Source of the DNA: Clostridium_AD sp050717545
GTDB taxonomy: Bacteria; Bacillota; Clostridia; Clostridiales; Clostridiaceae
Direction of reading: 5' to 3'
NCBI RefSeq assembly: GCF_050717545.1
Contig: NZ_JBOITN010000041.1
Coordinates: 33,934 to 97,933 of the forward strand
DNA length: 64,000 bases
Position numbers and translations under genes: made by a program. This document shows positions 36,371 to 45,776 of the stretch, piece by piece (the stretch's first letter is position 1; each line of letters opens with the position of its first letter). The notes below the pieces were generated by a model. It had not been told where the DNA came from, searched no databases, and saw only the letters and a program-made list of their open reading frames with translations.

Positions 36371-37762
36371 CTATTTCAATATTCTCCTTATAAGTTTCGT
36401 TCTGTTCCCATAAGGAGGAAAAATCAGCTTTATATCTAAGGAAGTACTTTTCTTTAATATACTTTTTCTGTGTGAGAAGGTTTCAAAACTATCTCTACCA
36501 TGATATGAACCCATACCAGAATTCCCGACTCCACCAAAAGGCATATTTGAACTTGTAACGTGAGATATGGTGTCATTCACGCAGCCACCTCCAAAGGAAA
36601 TTCTGCCCAGGATTGCTGCTTCAACGCTTTTATCTTGTGTGAAAACATATAGCGATAATGGCTTTGGTCTATCATTTATTATTTCAATAACTTCTTCTAG
36701 GTCTTCATATTCAAGTATTGGCATAATTGGTCCGAATATCTCATCTAACATAACTGCATCCTGCCAATTCACGTTATCAATAATTGTTGGTTCAATATAC
36801 AAAGTACCTTCATTTGAATCTCCACCATATATAATTTTGGTCCTATCCTTTTGAATTATTGTAGTTAATCTGTCAAATTGCCTCTTGTCAACAATTCTAC
36901 CATAATCACTACTTTTAGAAGCATCCTTACCATAAAAACTTACTACCGCGCTTTTTAACTTTTCTATGAAACTTTCTTTTATATCTTTATGTACAAATAT
37001 ATAATCAGGAGCTATACATGTTTGTCCTGCATTTATAAGTTTGCCCCACAATATTCTTTTAGCTGCTATTTCTAGATTAGCGGTTTTATCCACTATTACT
37101 GGACTTTTTCCACCAAGTTCAAGAGTTACAGGCACCAAATTTTCAGCAGCTGCTTTCATCACTATTCTACCAACCGGTACGCTACCTGTGAAAAAAATAT
37201 AGTCAAAGGGTAAATTTATAAGAGCTGAAGTAACTTCTCTTTCTCCTTCAATAACCCGTACATATTTTTCGTCAAAAGTCTCCTCAATCATTTTTTTTAC
37301 CAGAGCAGCAACAGTTGGCGTGCTTTCAGAAGGTTTTAATACTGCACAATTTCCAGCAGCTATAGCCCCTATCAAAGGTTCAATTAAAAGCTGAAATGGA
37401 TAATTAAAAGGACCTATAATAAGAACTGTTCCATAGGGTTCATACATAATGTATCCCTTTGATGGGAACTGATGTAGAGGAGCTCTCACCTTTTTAGTCT
37501 TAGCCCAGTTCTTTGAATGTTTAATAAAATTACCTATACTATCCAAAACAAAACCAATTTCAGTTCCATAAGCTTCAAATTCACTTTTACCTAGATCCCT
37601 GTACAACGCGTTTATTATCTCTTTCTCATATTTTTTTATTACGCTTTTTAGCTTTTTAAGTGCAGATATTCTGTGTTCTATATCCCTTGTTTCACCAGTA
37701 AAAAAGAACTTATTATTTTCTTTAAGCATACATCGAGCTTCTTTTGGGTCAATTATATCCAT
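36371..37762 (-). CDS. NAD(P)-dependent aldehyde dehydrogenase (AldH/YwdH type)
   Basis: A 463-residue class 3-like aldehyde dehydrogenase has FNYPFQL at about 120, FTGSVPVGR for cofactor binding, catalytic Glu in VTLELGGKSP and catalytic Cys in NAGQTCIAPDY. FGPIMPILEY and the C-terminal MPFGGVGNSGMG are also present. The short form, with a C-terminal hydrophobic/basic tail, fits fatty-aldehyde or medium-chain aldehyde enzymes. It stands alone between terminators. The substrate is not evident. Confidence 0.9.
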   Translation of the reverse strand: MDIIDPKEARCMLKENNKFFFTGETRDIEHRISALKKLKSVIKKYEKEIINALYRDLGKSEFEAYGTEIGFVLDSIGNFIKHSKNWAKTKKVRAPLHQFPSKGYIMYEPYGTVLIIGPFNYPFQLLIEPLIGAIAAGNCAVLKPSESTPTVAALVKKMIEETFDEKYVRVIEGEREVTSALINLPFDYIFFTGSVPVGRIVMKAAAENLVPVTLELGGKSPVIVDKTANLEIAAKRILWGKLINAGQTCIAPDYIFVHKDIKESFIEKLKSAVVSFYGKDASKSSDYGRIVDKRQFDRLTTIIQKDRTKIIYGGDSNEGTLYIEPTIIDNVNWQDAVMLDEIFGPIMPILEYEDLEEVIEIINDRPKPLSLYVFTQDKSVEAAILGRISFGGGCVNDTISHVTSSNMPFGGVGNSGMGSYHGRDSFETFSHRKSILKKSTSLDIKLIFPPYGNRTKLIRRILK

Positions 37763-37958
37763 ATTAAAATCTCCCTTTTGTGATTATGAATTGCCAACTT
37801 CACTTTTAACACTTATATTTATGTTTATATTATATTAATTCAACATAAACCTTTATTTTCCTTCATCACCAGTGAAGATATTAAAATCAAACATCATCTA
37901 CAGCAAAGTATCTTTCCTTAATATATTCTATAATTATTTATAATCAAGTTAACCAAAA

Positions 37959-37989
37959 ATGAAGCTCTGAAATTACTCCAGAGCTTCAT
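37959..37989 (-). terminator. Terminator of the ABC-2 exporter operon
   Basis: ATGAAGCTCTG pairs with CAGAGCTTCAT across nine bases, followed on the minus strand by TTTTTGG. It lies 15 bases past the permease stop. Confidence 0.8.
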
Positions 37990-38003
37990 TAAATATTTTT
38001 AAT

Positions 38004-39209
38004 TTATATTAAAATGTCTTTTTTAGTGAATACTACATGAGCTATTACATAACAAACTATAGAAGTTACTATCAAAGTCCCTATTCCGAATGTTGTGGTT
38101 GCATTTGGGTTATTATATCTCATTGCAACCTCACCCATTAGAACTGGCCCTACAGATCCATAAGTTGTAAACATATATTGTGCTACCTTTTTAAGTGCTG
38201 GCATTTCAACGAGTATTGTAAGAGCAACTACACTAACTATGCCCAGACTTACAGAAACCATACTACTCTTTACTATGGATGATAACATAAATCCAACTGA
38301 TACACATGTTATTATAAATAATGTCTGCATTAAGAACATTCTAATTGCAAAGTTCGCAGTTGTCATTATATACGATGATCCAGCTACTGCTATCAAAGGA
38401 TGTCCACCATAAATACTCTGAGTCAAATCCCATTTATAAATTGTTCCAGTTATGACTGGGTAGTTTGCATTTCCAAATCCAAATATCAAACCCATTATCA
38501 CAAATGATAAAATTTCTACAACTAATATTAATATTGTTGCCACTCCAGCCACCGCAATAAACTTAGAAGCTAGTACTTTAGCTCTTGAAACAGGTTGCGT
38601 AAGTAATATCTTCATTGTAGGTGGTGTAAATTCACCAGAAACCATGTCCCCAGTAAACACCATTACCCCAACAGCTATAAATATAGTTCCGAGAACCAAA
38701 AATAGTGTTTGAATAAAACTAAATGCACTAAGTACGCCTTCCTCTTCAGGTTTTATATTATTATCATATAAGTATTTATCCTTTTGTAATTCTAATTTCA
38801 TTCTATCTTTCTGATCGGTTGGAAGTTCTAAACTAGTATCACCTATAGTTTTTTGTGACTCATCTATCTTTTCTTTTAACTGAGTCTTCCAATCAACAGT
38901 TTTCCCACTGACCTCCAGTTTTATATTGGCAAGCTCTTGCTCCATACTAACAATTTCTTGTTTGCTATATTTATTATTTTCCGCTGTCATATTAGGATCT
39001 TCTAATTCCTGTTTGCGCTGCTTTATAGATTCTTCTAAATTTGTCTGTCTAAATTCTGGACTAGACCATTGCTTTCTATTTACCTCATCCCTATAAATGC
39101 CATATCCAATAGCAGCTGTTAATAATATAAACGCTGCAAATACAATAATTGTCTTCTTCCTCATCATAAGCTTTTTTATCTCATTTGCAATAAGTGTAAA
39201 CATCATCAT
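38004..39209 (-). CDS. ABC-2 type exporter permease with large outer helical domain
   Basis: A 401-residue protein has one membrane segment near residue 25, then about 120 charged helical residues (about 45-165), and then five membrane segments typical of ABC-2 permeases. GEFTPPTMKILLTQPVSRAK is the conserved segment before the second membrane part. Its ATG overlaps the ATPase stop by four bases. It forms an exporter with the ATPase at 39206. The extracytoplasmic helical insertion resembles NatB/YhaP-like and bacitracin-type permeases; the substrate is unknown. Confidence 0.83.
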   Translation of the reverse strand: MMMFTLIANEIKKLMMRKKTIIVFAAFILLTAAIGYGIYRDEVNRKQWSSPEFRQTNLEESIKQRKQELEDPNMTAENNKYSKQEIVSMEQELANIKLEVSGKTVDWKTQLKEKIDESQKTIGDTSLELPTDQKDRMKLELQKDKYLYDNNIKPEEEGVLSAFSFIQTLFLVLGTIFIAVGVMVFTGDMVSGEFTPPTMKILLTQPVSRAKVLASKFIAVAGVATILILVVEILSFVIMGLIFGFGNANYPVITGTIYKWDLTQSIYGGHPLIAVAGSSYIMTTANFAIRMFLMQTLFIITCVSVGFMLSSIVKSSMVSVSLGIVSVVALTILVEMPALKKVAQYMFTTYGSVGPVLMGEVAMRYNNPNATTTFGIGTLIVTSIVCYVIAHVVFTKKDILI

Positions 39210-40120
39210 TCCCTCATTCCCCCTTCAACAAGCTCCATATACCTTTGCTCAAGCCCCTTATATTTCTTATAAATTTCTGTTACCCTGATTTTGTTTTCCG
39301 AAAGTGAAAAAATCAATCCTGGAGTTGAATCCTCGTCAAGCTCTACAACTAGGGCTTCCCCATCTCTATGGCTTCCATGTACATAAGTTAAAGTTTTAAG
39401 TGTCTCCTCGCATTTTTCAATATCCTTTGTAACAATTACTATAGTGTCCTTATCTTGTTTAATATCTCCACCAGTTATACTTTCTATCGCCTTTATTAAT
39501 CCACCATTTATAAAAGCAACGGTATCACAGAGTTGCTGAACTTCACTTAACATGTGAGATGATATGAATACTGCTGTTTTTAACTCCTTAGCAGCATGTT
39601 TAACTATATCTCTAAAATCCATTATTCCTGTAGGATCAAGCCCATTTGTCGGCTCATCCAAAATAAGTAGTTTAGGTTTTGAAATTAGAGCAGCTGCAAG
39701 ACCTAATCTCTGCTTCATCCCTAGGGAATACTTTTTCACCTTATCATCTATTCTATCCTTTAAATTTACAAGTCCAATTACTTCTTCTACATCTTCTTTA
39801 GAAATTTTTCTTATGGCTGCAATCTGCATTAAGTTTTGTCTTCCAGTCAAATATGTATATAATTCTGGATTTTCAACTACTGCTCCAATACAACTTAAGG
39901 CTTTTTCTCTAGCTCTACCTATCTCATGCCCCATAATTGTTATTGTCCCTTTGTTTGCAGCTATTAAACCTACCATCATTCTAATAGTAGTTGTTTTACC
40001 AGCTCCGTTAGGTCCTAAAAAACCAAAAATTTCTCCTTCTTTTACTGAAAAAGTAATACCTTTTATAATTTCTCTTTTACCAAGTCGCTTGTACACATCT
40101 TTTACCTCTAATACATTCAC
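39206..40120 (-). CDS. ABC exporter ATPase (BcrA/NatA-like)
   Basis: A 304-residue protein has Walker A GPNGAGKTTT, signature YSLGMKQR, Walker B LLILDEPTNGLDP and switch His in SSHML. A C-terminal domain of about 85 residues follows, as in drug-exporter ATPases. It is the first gene of a two-gene operon with the ABC-2 permease. No regulator gene is adjacent, unlike the GntR cassettes at 4-6 kb and 48-50 kb. Confidence 0.92.
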   Translation of the reverse strand: MNVLEVKDVYKRLGKREIIKGITFSVKEGEIFGFLGPNGAGKTTTIRMMVGLIAANKGTITIMGHEIGRAREKALSCIGAVVENPELYTYLTGRQNLMQIAAIRKISKEDVEEVIGLVNLKDRIDDKVKKYSLGMKQRLGLAAALISKPKLLILDEPTNGLDPTGIMDFRDIVKHAAKELKTAVFISSHMLSEVQQLCDTVAFINGGLIKAIESITGGDIKQDKDTIVIVTKDIEKCEETLKTLTYVHGSHRDGEALVVELDEDSTPGLIFSLSENKIRVTEIYKKYKGLEQRYMELVEGGMRE

Positions 40121-40274
40121 TGTATGACCCCCTATTTCTCCTTGTTATAATATATAAAACAAGTTAATATTATACTATATTTCTACAAACTTCAATAACC
40201 TCTTTATAGATCTATTTTAAAGTAGATGTCTCTACTTTCCATAAACAATGTATAAACAAAGTATAAACTCTATT

Positions 40275-40304
40275 AAATCATCTCCTGCGGAGCTGAAATA
40301 TTAA
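40275..40304 (-). repeat. Dispersed hairpin repeat, copy 3
   Basis: AAATCATCTCCTGCGGAGC followed by TGAAATATTAA matches copy 1 over 24 bases and copy 2 with few changes. It starts nine bases after the MATE stop on the minus strand, so it would lie in the 3' end of that transcript. Confidence 0.7.
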
Positions 40305-40312
40305 CTACATTT

Positions 40313-41656
40313 TTAAAGAACAATATTATTATTCCATTTTCCAGACCTCATATATATTATACACATTACAAGTGATGCGAATGTTGCAAGAGGTGCCGCA
40401 AATCCAATTTCATATAACGTGATGCCCGCTACTTTACTTAAAGCAAACGACAAAGGAATACGAATGGTAAATGTAGCTATAAAACTGTGGATCATTGGAA
40501 ATAATGAATTACCACAACCACTAAAAAACGAATTCATACAAAATACAAAACATACCAAAATGCAATCAATGCTATATGATTTCAAATACAATGCTGCTGT
40601 TTCTATAACCATTCTATCCGTTGAAAACAAAGATGTAAGCGATGTTGGATTCCATTGTACATAGGCATAAAATGTTGTTCCAATTACTAAAGAACATCCA
40701 ATACCTATGTATAAGCATTGTTTTGCCCTTTCCTGTTTTCTTGCCCCCATATTCTGAGCTGTCATTGCTGCAATTGCACTGGCAAATGCAATTGTTGGAA
40801 GCATTGCAAATATAATTATTTTTTCTACAACACCTACGGATGCAGATGCAACAAGTCCCATCTTATTAATAACTGCCGTTATTATTATAAATGAAACATT
40901 AATTAGCCCATCCTGTAATGCAATTGGCAATCCTAGTTTAATTATTTTTTTTGCCTTTCTTGGTATGATTCTTATATGATTACGGTTAAATTCAAAATTA
41001 AATCCCTTCTTTTTAATAAACAAAACTCCAAGTATGAAGCTGATAGCTTGTGATGATACAGTAGCAATTGCAGCTCCTGGCGCTCCCATATGCAAATAGT
41101 ACACTAAAACTAAATCTACAATTATATTTATTACACAAGCAACTGCAATAAAAAATAATGGTGCTTTTGAATTACCTAAACCCCTTAGAATGCCACTTAA
41201 TGCATTATAACCTATAATAAATGGGATACCACAAGACGCTATAAAAATATATTGTTTTGTATATTCGACTGCCTGAATTGGTGTATTCATTAGATTTGTA
41301 ATAGTACCAGTCATAAGTACCATAATTACAGACAAAATAGCAGCCATTATGGCAAATATACAAATTATAGTTCCTATTGCCTCTGCGATATCTTTATGTT
41401 TTTTCGCGCCCAAATAGTGACCAATTAAAATGGTCCCTCCCGTTGTTAATCCAAGTATAACCCCTGTAATTGTCTGCATAATTTGGCTCCCGGTTGCAAC
41501 CGCCGAAACTTGCGCTGAACTTGAAAATTGACCAACAACTAGCAAATCCGCTGCACCATAGAGCGCTTGTAGCAAACTTGCTAATAAAAACGGTAATGAA
41601 AATTTTAATAATGTGGGGACAACCTTCCCCTCTGTTAAAACACCATGTTTTGCCAT
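40313..41656 (-). CDS. MATE family multidrug/cation antiporter
   Basis: A 447-residue protein has twelve membrane segments in two halves. LLVVGQFSSSAQVSAVATG near residue 30 and ALSGILRGLGNSKAPL near 155 match MATE proteins. These use Na+ or H+ gradients to export cationic drugs or metabolites. AAGGAGG precedes the ATG. It is a single-gene unit. The leader (about 41683-41715) has TGCATAAGA facing TCTTACGCA, a small hairpin of unknown use. Confidence 0.92.
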   Translation of the reverse strand: MAKHGVLTEGKVVPTLLKFSLPFLLASLLQALYGAADLLVVGQFSSSAQVSAVATGSQIMQTITGVILGLTTGGTILIGHYLGAKKHKDIAEAIGTIICIFAIMAAILSVIMVLMTGTITNLMNTPIQAVEYTKQYIFIASCGIPFIIGYNALSGILRGLGNSKAPLFFIAVACVINIIVDLVLVYYLHMGAPGAAIATVSSQAISFILGVLFIKKKGFNFEFNRNHIRIIPRKAKKIIKLGLPIALQDGLINVSFIIITAVINKMGLVASASVGVVEKIIIFAMLPTIAFASAIAAMTAQNMGARKQERAKQCLYIGIGCSLVIGTTFYAYVQWNPTSLTSLFSTDRMVIETAALYLKSYSIDCILVCFVFCMNSFFSGCGNSLFPMIHSFIATFTIRIPLSFALSKVAGITLYEIGFAAPLATFASLVMCIIYMRSGKWNNNIVL

Positions 41657-41763
41657 AATATATAGACCTCCTTAAAACAAAAAATACTGCATAAGACAGT
41701 TGATCTTACGCAACCATCTTATCCAGCATATAATTATGTATATACCCTCCGATGAAACCAATA

Positions 41764-41916
41764 TTACCTATTCTTTAATTTTATAAAAATAACTTCATTA
41801 CACTTCTTACAAACTGCTACTATAGTCCCATCATCACAGTTTTTAAATTCAAAGTTTACTGTTTTACTATCTGTTGTTAGATCTTCTATGTTTCCGCATT
41901 TACAAATTAATTTCAT
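41764..41916 (-). CDS. Small CxC/CxxC metal-ribbon protein, copy 2 (50 residues)
   Basis: The peptide begins MKLICKCGNIEDLTTDSKTV and ends VCKKCNEVIFIKLKNR. It keeps all five cysteines of the paralogue at 19466-19606 and most residues between them. AGGAAGG precedes the ATG, and a promoter with 17-base spacing lies upstream. A small zinc ribbon is likely from the CxCG and CxxC pairs. The function is unknown. Confidence 0.74.
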   Translation of the reverse strand: MKLICKCGNIEDLTTDSKTVNFEFKNCDDGTIVAVCKKCNEVIFIKLKNR

Positions 41917-41968
41917 TGCTGGCCTTCCTCTCAATATTAAAAAAACGTTTATATTGTATTTCTATTTT

Positions 41969-41998
41969 ATTATAGATGCTTCTTTAATTGTTTACAAT
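41969..41998 (-). promoter_or_regulatory. Promoter of metal-ribbon copy 2 with shared motif
   Basis: On the minus strand TTGTAA (41992-41997) and TATAAT (41969-41974) are 17 bases apart. ATTGTAAACAAT (41987-41998) covers the -35 box and equals the motif upstream of the paralogue at 19651-19662, read from the other strand. Confidence 0.6.
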
Positions 41999-42178
41999 GG
42001 GTTTTTATTTTTTAAAACTCATTAATAAAAAATTTTTTCCTACTTTTTCACTCCATGCTTTTTTCATTCTCCAATCTAACACATCCACTAGTATTATAAT
42101 AAAATTATATCATATTTATGTTGAATTCACGTGAATCATTAAAAAAAATTAAAATATTAATCTCTCTATCAAAAAATT

Positions 42179-42219
42179 ATAACAGCCAATTTATATAAAT
42201 TCTATAAATTGACTGTTAT
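42179..42219 (-). terminator. Terminator-like hairpin in the 42-kb gap
   Basis: ATAACAG-CAATTTATA pairs with TATAAATTG-CTGTTAT. On the minus strand it is followed by ATTTTTTG. No gene ends close by; the nearest minus-strand gene upstream is the GerMN gene 624 bases away. It may end that transcript or an unseen one. Confidence 0.6.
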
Positions 42220-42353
42220 GCAAACCCTAATTCATCTCTTAAATCTGTGATAAAGCACCTTCCCTTCTCTTGCAGTTGTTTAAATTACACTAAATTAAAT
42301 TGATCCAATCTCTTTCACTTTTCATAATTAAAACAAGCCAAATATCATTTTCT

Positions 42354-42394
42354 AAATCTAAATATTAAATATTAAATCTTAAATCTTAAATCTT
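42354..42394. repeat. Seven-base tandem repeat
   Basis: AAATATT occurs twice and AAATCTT three times in a row (42360-42394), with a degenerate unit before them. The surrounding gap 41999-42647 is AT-rich without a convincing gene. Confidence 0.8.
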
Positions 42395-42647
42395 TCTAAC
42401 TACCTAACTTCTTAAATCAAAAATTGTTCTTTTAATCTATATTAATGAATTAGGATTTGCAAGAAGAGTATGTATCTTCTTCTTATTTATATAATAACAC
42501 AGCAAACAATTCATGTAAAGGTTTTTTCTTAATATTCAGACAATATATTTTTATTTTTTTATTCTATAGAAAACAGTTTTCAGGAAATAATTTGGATAAC
42601 CTTTTTATAGTTGAGAGATAATGTTTCTAACAAATATTTTCATGCGC

Positions 42648-42838
42648 AAAAAAAGTATATATTACGTATAATGCATTGAAGTAAGCTTTAGAACTTCTTA
42701 TTTTATTTTTAATTGATATGCGTTAAGAAAAATATATGTTTGAGCGTAGCGAGTTTATATTTTTTAGCAGATCAATTAAAAATAAAATTAGTAGTTCTTA
42801 GCGAAGCGAATGTATTAGTAGTAATATATACTTTTTTT
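42648..42838. repeat. Long imperfect inverted repeat of about 190 bp
   Basis: The left arm starts AAAAAAAGTATATATTAC and the right arm ends GTAATATATACTTTTTTT. Farther in, TTTTATTTTTAATTGAT faces ATCAATTAAAAATAAAA. The arms are about 80 bases each around a centre near 42745 containing GAGCGTAGCGAG. The right end stops four bases before the stop codon of the GerMN gene. It may be a non-autonomous mobile element or a large 3' hairpin. Confidence 0.8.
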
Positions 42839-42842
42839 CTTT

Positions 42843-43964
42843 TTATTTTAATTCAATGCTGTTTTTCACGTTAACTGTGAAGGCTTCACCTTTTTTCATC
42901 AATATATGACCTGAACTGTAAGGACTTCCTTCTACGGTTATATAAACTCTATCTACACCATAATATGACCCAAGTGTATTAGTAATGCATTGTAATATCA
43001 TGCCTTCATACCCTGACCCTGCATTCATTTCACTAACAAACTCTTTTGTAAAATCAACATAAACCATATTATCATTGTTTAAATAAAGACTTTTTATTTT
43101 AGCATTTTGGCTAAGCACCTTTCCTAAATTTTCATTTCCCTTAGGTAGATCTTTAAATGCTTTTTCTAAAATACTCTTTGTTATATCATTAGTATTAAAT
43201 GAAAGCTCCTTATTTACGAAATATAGCTTATCCTCAACCACATTTGGATAATAAAATTTTACTGTTTGAGTAATTTTAGCGTTTTTCTCTATTTTACTTA
43301 AGGTAGTGGAAACCTCCATGTCTTTTGCAACATATAACGATTTAACTAACCCAACATTTGGTGCATAATAGTCTAAATTCTTACTATCTTTATTTTGAGT
43401 TGTAACTTCAATGGTTTTATATTTACCTGAAGGTGTGGTTATATTAACATCTACATTTGAAATAGTTCGTTTTATATTATCTGCTATAGTCCACGTAGTT
43501 CCTTTTACTAATGGTTCTTTTAACATTACTTCTGCTTTACTACTAGGCTTCCCAGTTAAATCTTCTCTATAATAAAATTCAGGTCTAGAAAATATCTTAG
43601 AAAGCTGACCATTTTTATTTTCAAGCACTTCACCCATTACAGTTCCACCATTACTAGATCTTAGTTGAACACGATTTCCAGTTAAATAATCTACTGAAAC
43701 GTCCTTAGCTGCATATTCATTACCTTTACCCTCATATACATATTTCGTATTTTCTTTATATGAAAAATAGTCCTTAATAGTTGGTAATACCTTACCTACC
43801 TGTGAATCTGTATTTTCCACAATTGGGGTAGTTACCTTGGGAACTGGAGTAGTCACCTTTGGAACTTCATTTTGATCACCAGGCTTAACAACATTTTTAC
43901 CTGCGCAACTGCTGAGAAGTACAACTGAAAAAATGAGGCTAGTAATTAATAACATCTTTTTCAT
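42843..43964 (-). CDS. GerMN-domain lipoprotein
   Basis: A 373-residue protein has a lipoprotein signal ending LLSSC at Cys20, then a Pro/Thr-rich spacer with VPKVTTP twice (about 32-48). A beta-rich middle (about 65-230) follows. The C-terminal GerMN domain (about 255-365) contains YLNNDNMVYVDFTKEFV and GMILQCITNTLGSYYGVDRV. GerMN domains occur in spore and germination proteins and in LpqB-like lipoproteins. It should sit on the outer face of the membrane. It is a single gene; its specific role is unknown. Confidence 0.87.
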   Translation of the reverse strand: MKKMLLITSLIFSVVLLSSCAGKNVVKPGDQNEVPKVTTPVPKVTTPIVENTDSQVGKVLPTIKDYFSYKENTKYVYEGKGNEYAAKDVSVDYLTGNRVQLRSSNGGTVMGEVLENKNGQLSKIFSRPEFYYREDLTGKPSSKAEVMLKEPLVKGTTWTIADNIKRTISNVDVNITTPSGKYKTIEVTTQNKDSKNLDYYAPNVGLVKSLYVAKDMEVSTTLSKIEKNAKITQTVKFYYPNVVEDKLYFVNKELSFNTNDITKSILEKAFKDLPKGNENLGKVLSQNAKIKSLYLNNDNMVYVDFTKEFVSEMNAGSGYEGMILQCITNTLGSYYGVDRVYITVEGSPYSSGHILMKKGEAFTVNVKNSIELK

Positions 43965-44059
43965 TCTTTTATCTCCTCTATGCTTATTTTAATATAATTA
44001 TACCTCTTATAATTCCTATTTCCAATATCATTTATACATATTTAACCCTATTTGAACAA

Positions 44060-44095
44060 CAAAAGAGTTGAAACATTTTTGTCCCAACTCTTTTG
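44060..44095 (-). terminator. Terminator of the trehalose operon
   Basis: CAAAAGAGTTG pairs with CAACTCTTTTG across 14 bases. It directly follows the treC stop at 44098 and has T-richness on the minus strand. Confidence 0.8.
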
Positions 44096-44097
44096 AC

Positions 44098-45756
44098 TTA
44101 TTTTACATAAAAAACAATAGATTCATATGGTCTTAAAGTTAATTTTTTTATATTATTAATTGTATCTTTATAATTAGATAACAAAATGGTTGATTGCCCA
44201 TAGATTGATAACTCTTGTGGCAAATTAAAATCTATTTCACTCCCATAAAAATTATTAATAACTAAAAGATTCTCATTTTTCCATGAACGAATATAAGCAA
44301 ATATTTGAGAATGACCTTTTAAAATAATTTTAAAATCGCCATAAGCAATTACATCATACTTTTTTCTAAGTTCTATAAGCTTTTTGTAGTGGTAGAAAAT
44401 AGAATCTTCATCCTTGAGAGCTCTTTTTGCATTTATTTCTTTGTAATTGTTAGTTATTGATATATGCGGTGAACCGGTTGTAAATCCAGCATTTTTCTCA
44501 TCATTCCATTGAACTGGAGTCCTAGCATTATCTCTTGATTTTGATTGCAATATCTTAATTATTTCCTTTTCATCTGTGCCCTTCTCTTTTAAAATATTAT
44601 AGTAATTTATCGATTCCACATCTTTATATAACTCAATTTTATCAAAGTATGAATTTGTCATACCCAGTTCTTCTCCTTGATAAATATAAGGTGTACCCCT
44701 TAACATATGAATTGTTGTTGCTAGCATTTTTGCAGATTGTGCGTGGTATTTTTTATCATCTCCAAAACGAGACACAATGCGTGGCTGATCATGATTGCAC
44801 CAGAATACTGCGTTCCATCCATTACCTTCATTAATTCCGACTTGCCAATCATTAAGAATTTGTTTTAACTGTATGAAATCAAAATCCATTAAACTCCATT
44901 TATCACCATTTTTATAATCAACTTTAAGATGATGAAAATTAAATACCATTGATAATTCCTTTTCCTCTTGGCTAGAATATTTACAACAATTTTCTATAGT
45001 TGTAGACGACATTTCCCCAACTGTAATTATATCTTCACATTTTCCAAAAGTTTGTCTATTAAGTTCTTTCAAATATTCATGAATTTTAGAACCATCTGTA
45101 TAAAAACGGCGACCATCGCCAGTGAAATCATCTTCATATTTATCAGGTTTTGAAATTAAATTAATTACATCAAAACGAAATCCTTTAACGCCTTTTCCGA
45201 TCCAAAAGTTTACCACATCAAATACTTCTTGTTTTAGCTCCTCGTTTTTCCAATTAAGGTCTGCTTGAGTTTTATCAAACAAATGCAAATAATATTCATC
45301 AAATTCTTTAGCATATTCCCAAGCGGAACCACCAAACTTCGAAACCCAATTTGTTGGTTTATCACCATTTTTAGGTTCTTTGAATATGTAGTAATTCTTA
45401 TACTTTTCATCACCATTCATAGCCTTTTTAAACCACTTATGCTCTGTAGACGTATGATTAAAAACCATATCTAGCATAACATCAATTCCTAATTTTTTAG
45501 CTTCTACCACCATTTCCTCAAAATCATCCATTGTTCCAAACATATTATCTATACTACAATAATCTGAAACATCATACCCATTATCTACTTGTGGAGAATT
45601 ATAAAATGGAGTCAACCATATATAATCTGCTCCTAATTCTTTTAAATAATTTAATTTCTGAGTAACACCTTTTAAGTCTCCAATTCCATCGCCGTCAGAA
45701 TCTTTAAATGATTTAGGATATATTTGATAAACTACACTTTTTTTAAAATCTTTCAT
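44098..45756 (-). CDS. treC: Trehalose-6-phosphate hydrolase (GH13)
   Basis: This 552-residue cytoplasmic alpha-glucosidase-family enzyme starts with VVYQIYPKSFKDSDGDGIGD. It has nucleophile Asp in GFRFDVINL, acid/base Glu in TVGEM and the third Asp in CNHDQPR. The length matches TreC/TreA. Oligo-1,6-glucosidases are close relatives. The adjacent TreP-type PTS permease and TreR-type regulator make trehalose-6-phosphate the likely substrate, giving glucose and glucose-6-phosphate. It is the second gene of the operon, separated from treP by a hairpin. Confidence 0.9.
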   Translation of the reverse strand: MKDFKKSVVYQIYPKSFKDSDGDGIGDLKGVTQKLNYLKELGADYIWLTPFYNSPQVDNGYDVSDYCSIDNMFGTMDDFEEMVVEAKKLGIDVMLDMVFNHTSTEHKWFKKAMNGDEKYKNYYIFKEPKNGDKPTNWVSKFGGSAWEYAKEFDEYYLHLFDKTQADLNWKNEELKQEVFDVVNFWIGKGVKGFRFDVINLISKPDKYEDDFTGDGRRFYTDGSKIHEYLKELNRQTFGKCEDIITVGEMSSTTIENCCKYSSQEEKELSMVFNFHHLKVDYKNGDKWSLMDFDFIQLKQILNDWQVGINEGNGWNAVFWCNHDQPRIVSRFGDDKKYHAQSAKMLATTIHMLRGTPYIYQGEELGMTNSYFDKIELYKDVESINYYNILKEKGTDEKEIIKILQSKSRDNARTPVQWNDEKNAGFTTGSPHISITNNYKEINAKRALKDEDSIFYHYKKLIELRKKYDVIAYGDFKIILKGHSQIFAYIRSWKNENLLVINNFYGSEIDFNLPQELSIYGQSTILLSNYKDTINNIKKLTLRPYESIVFYVK

Positions 45757-45776
45757 ACCCTACTCTCCTTTAAATT

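Noticed and set aside
42354..42394. CRISPR-like or VNTR array
   Set aside because: Units are seven bases without spacers, so it is a simple tandem repeat in AT-rich DNA, not a CRISPR.
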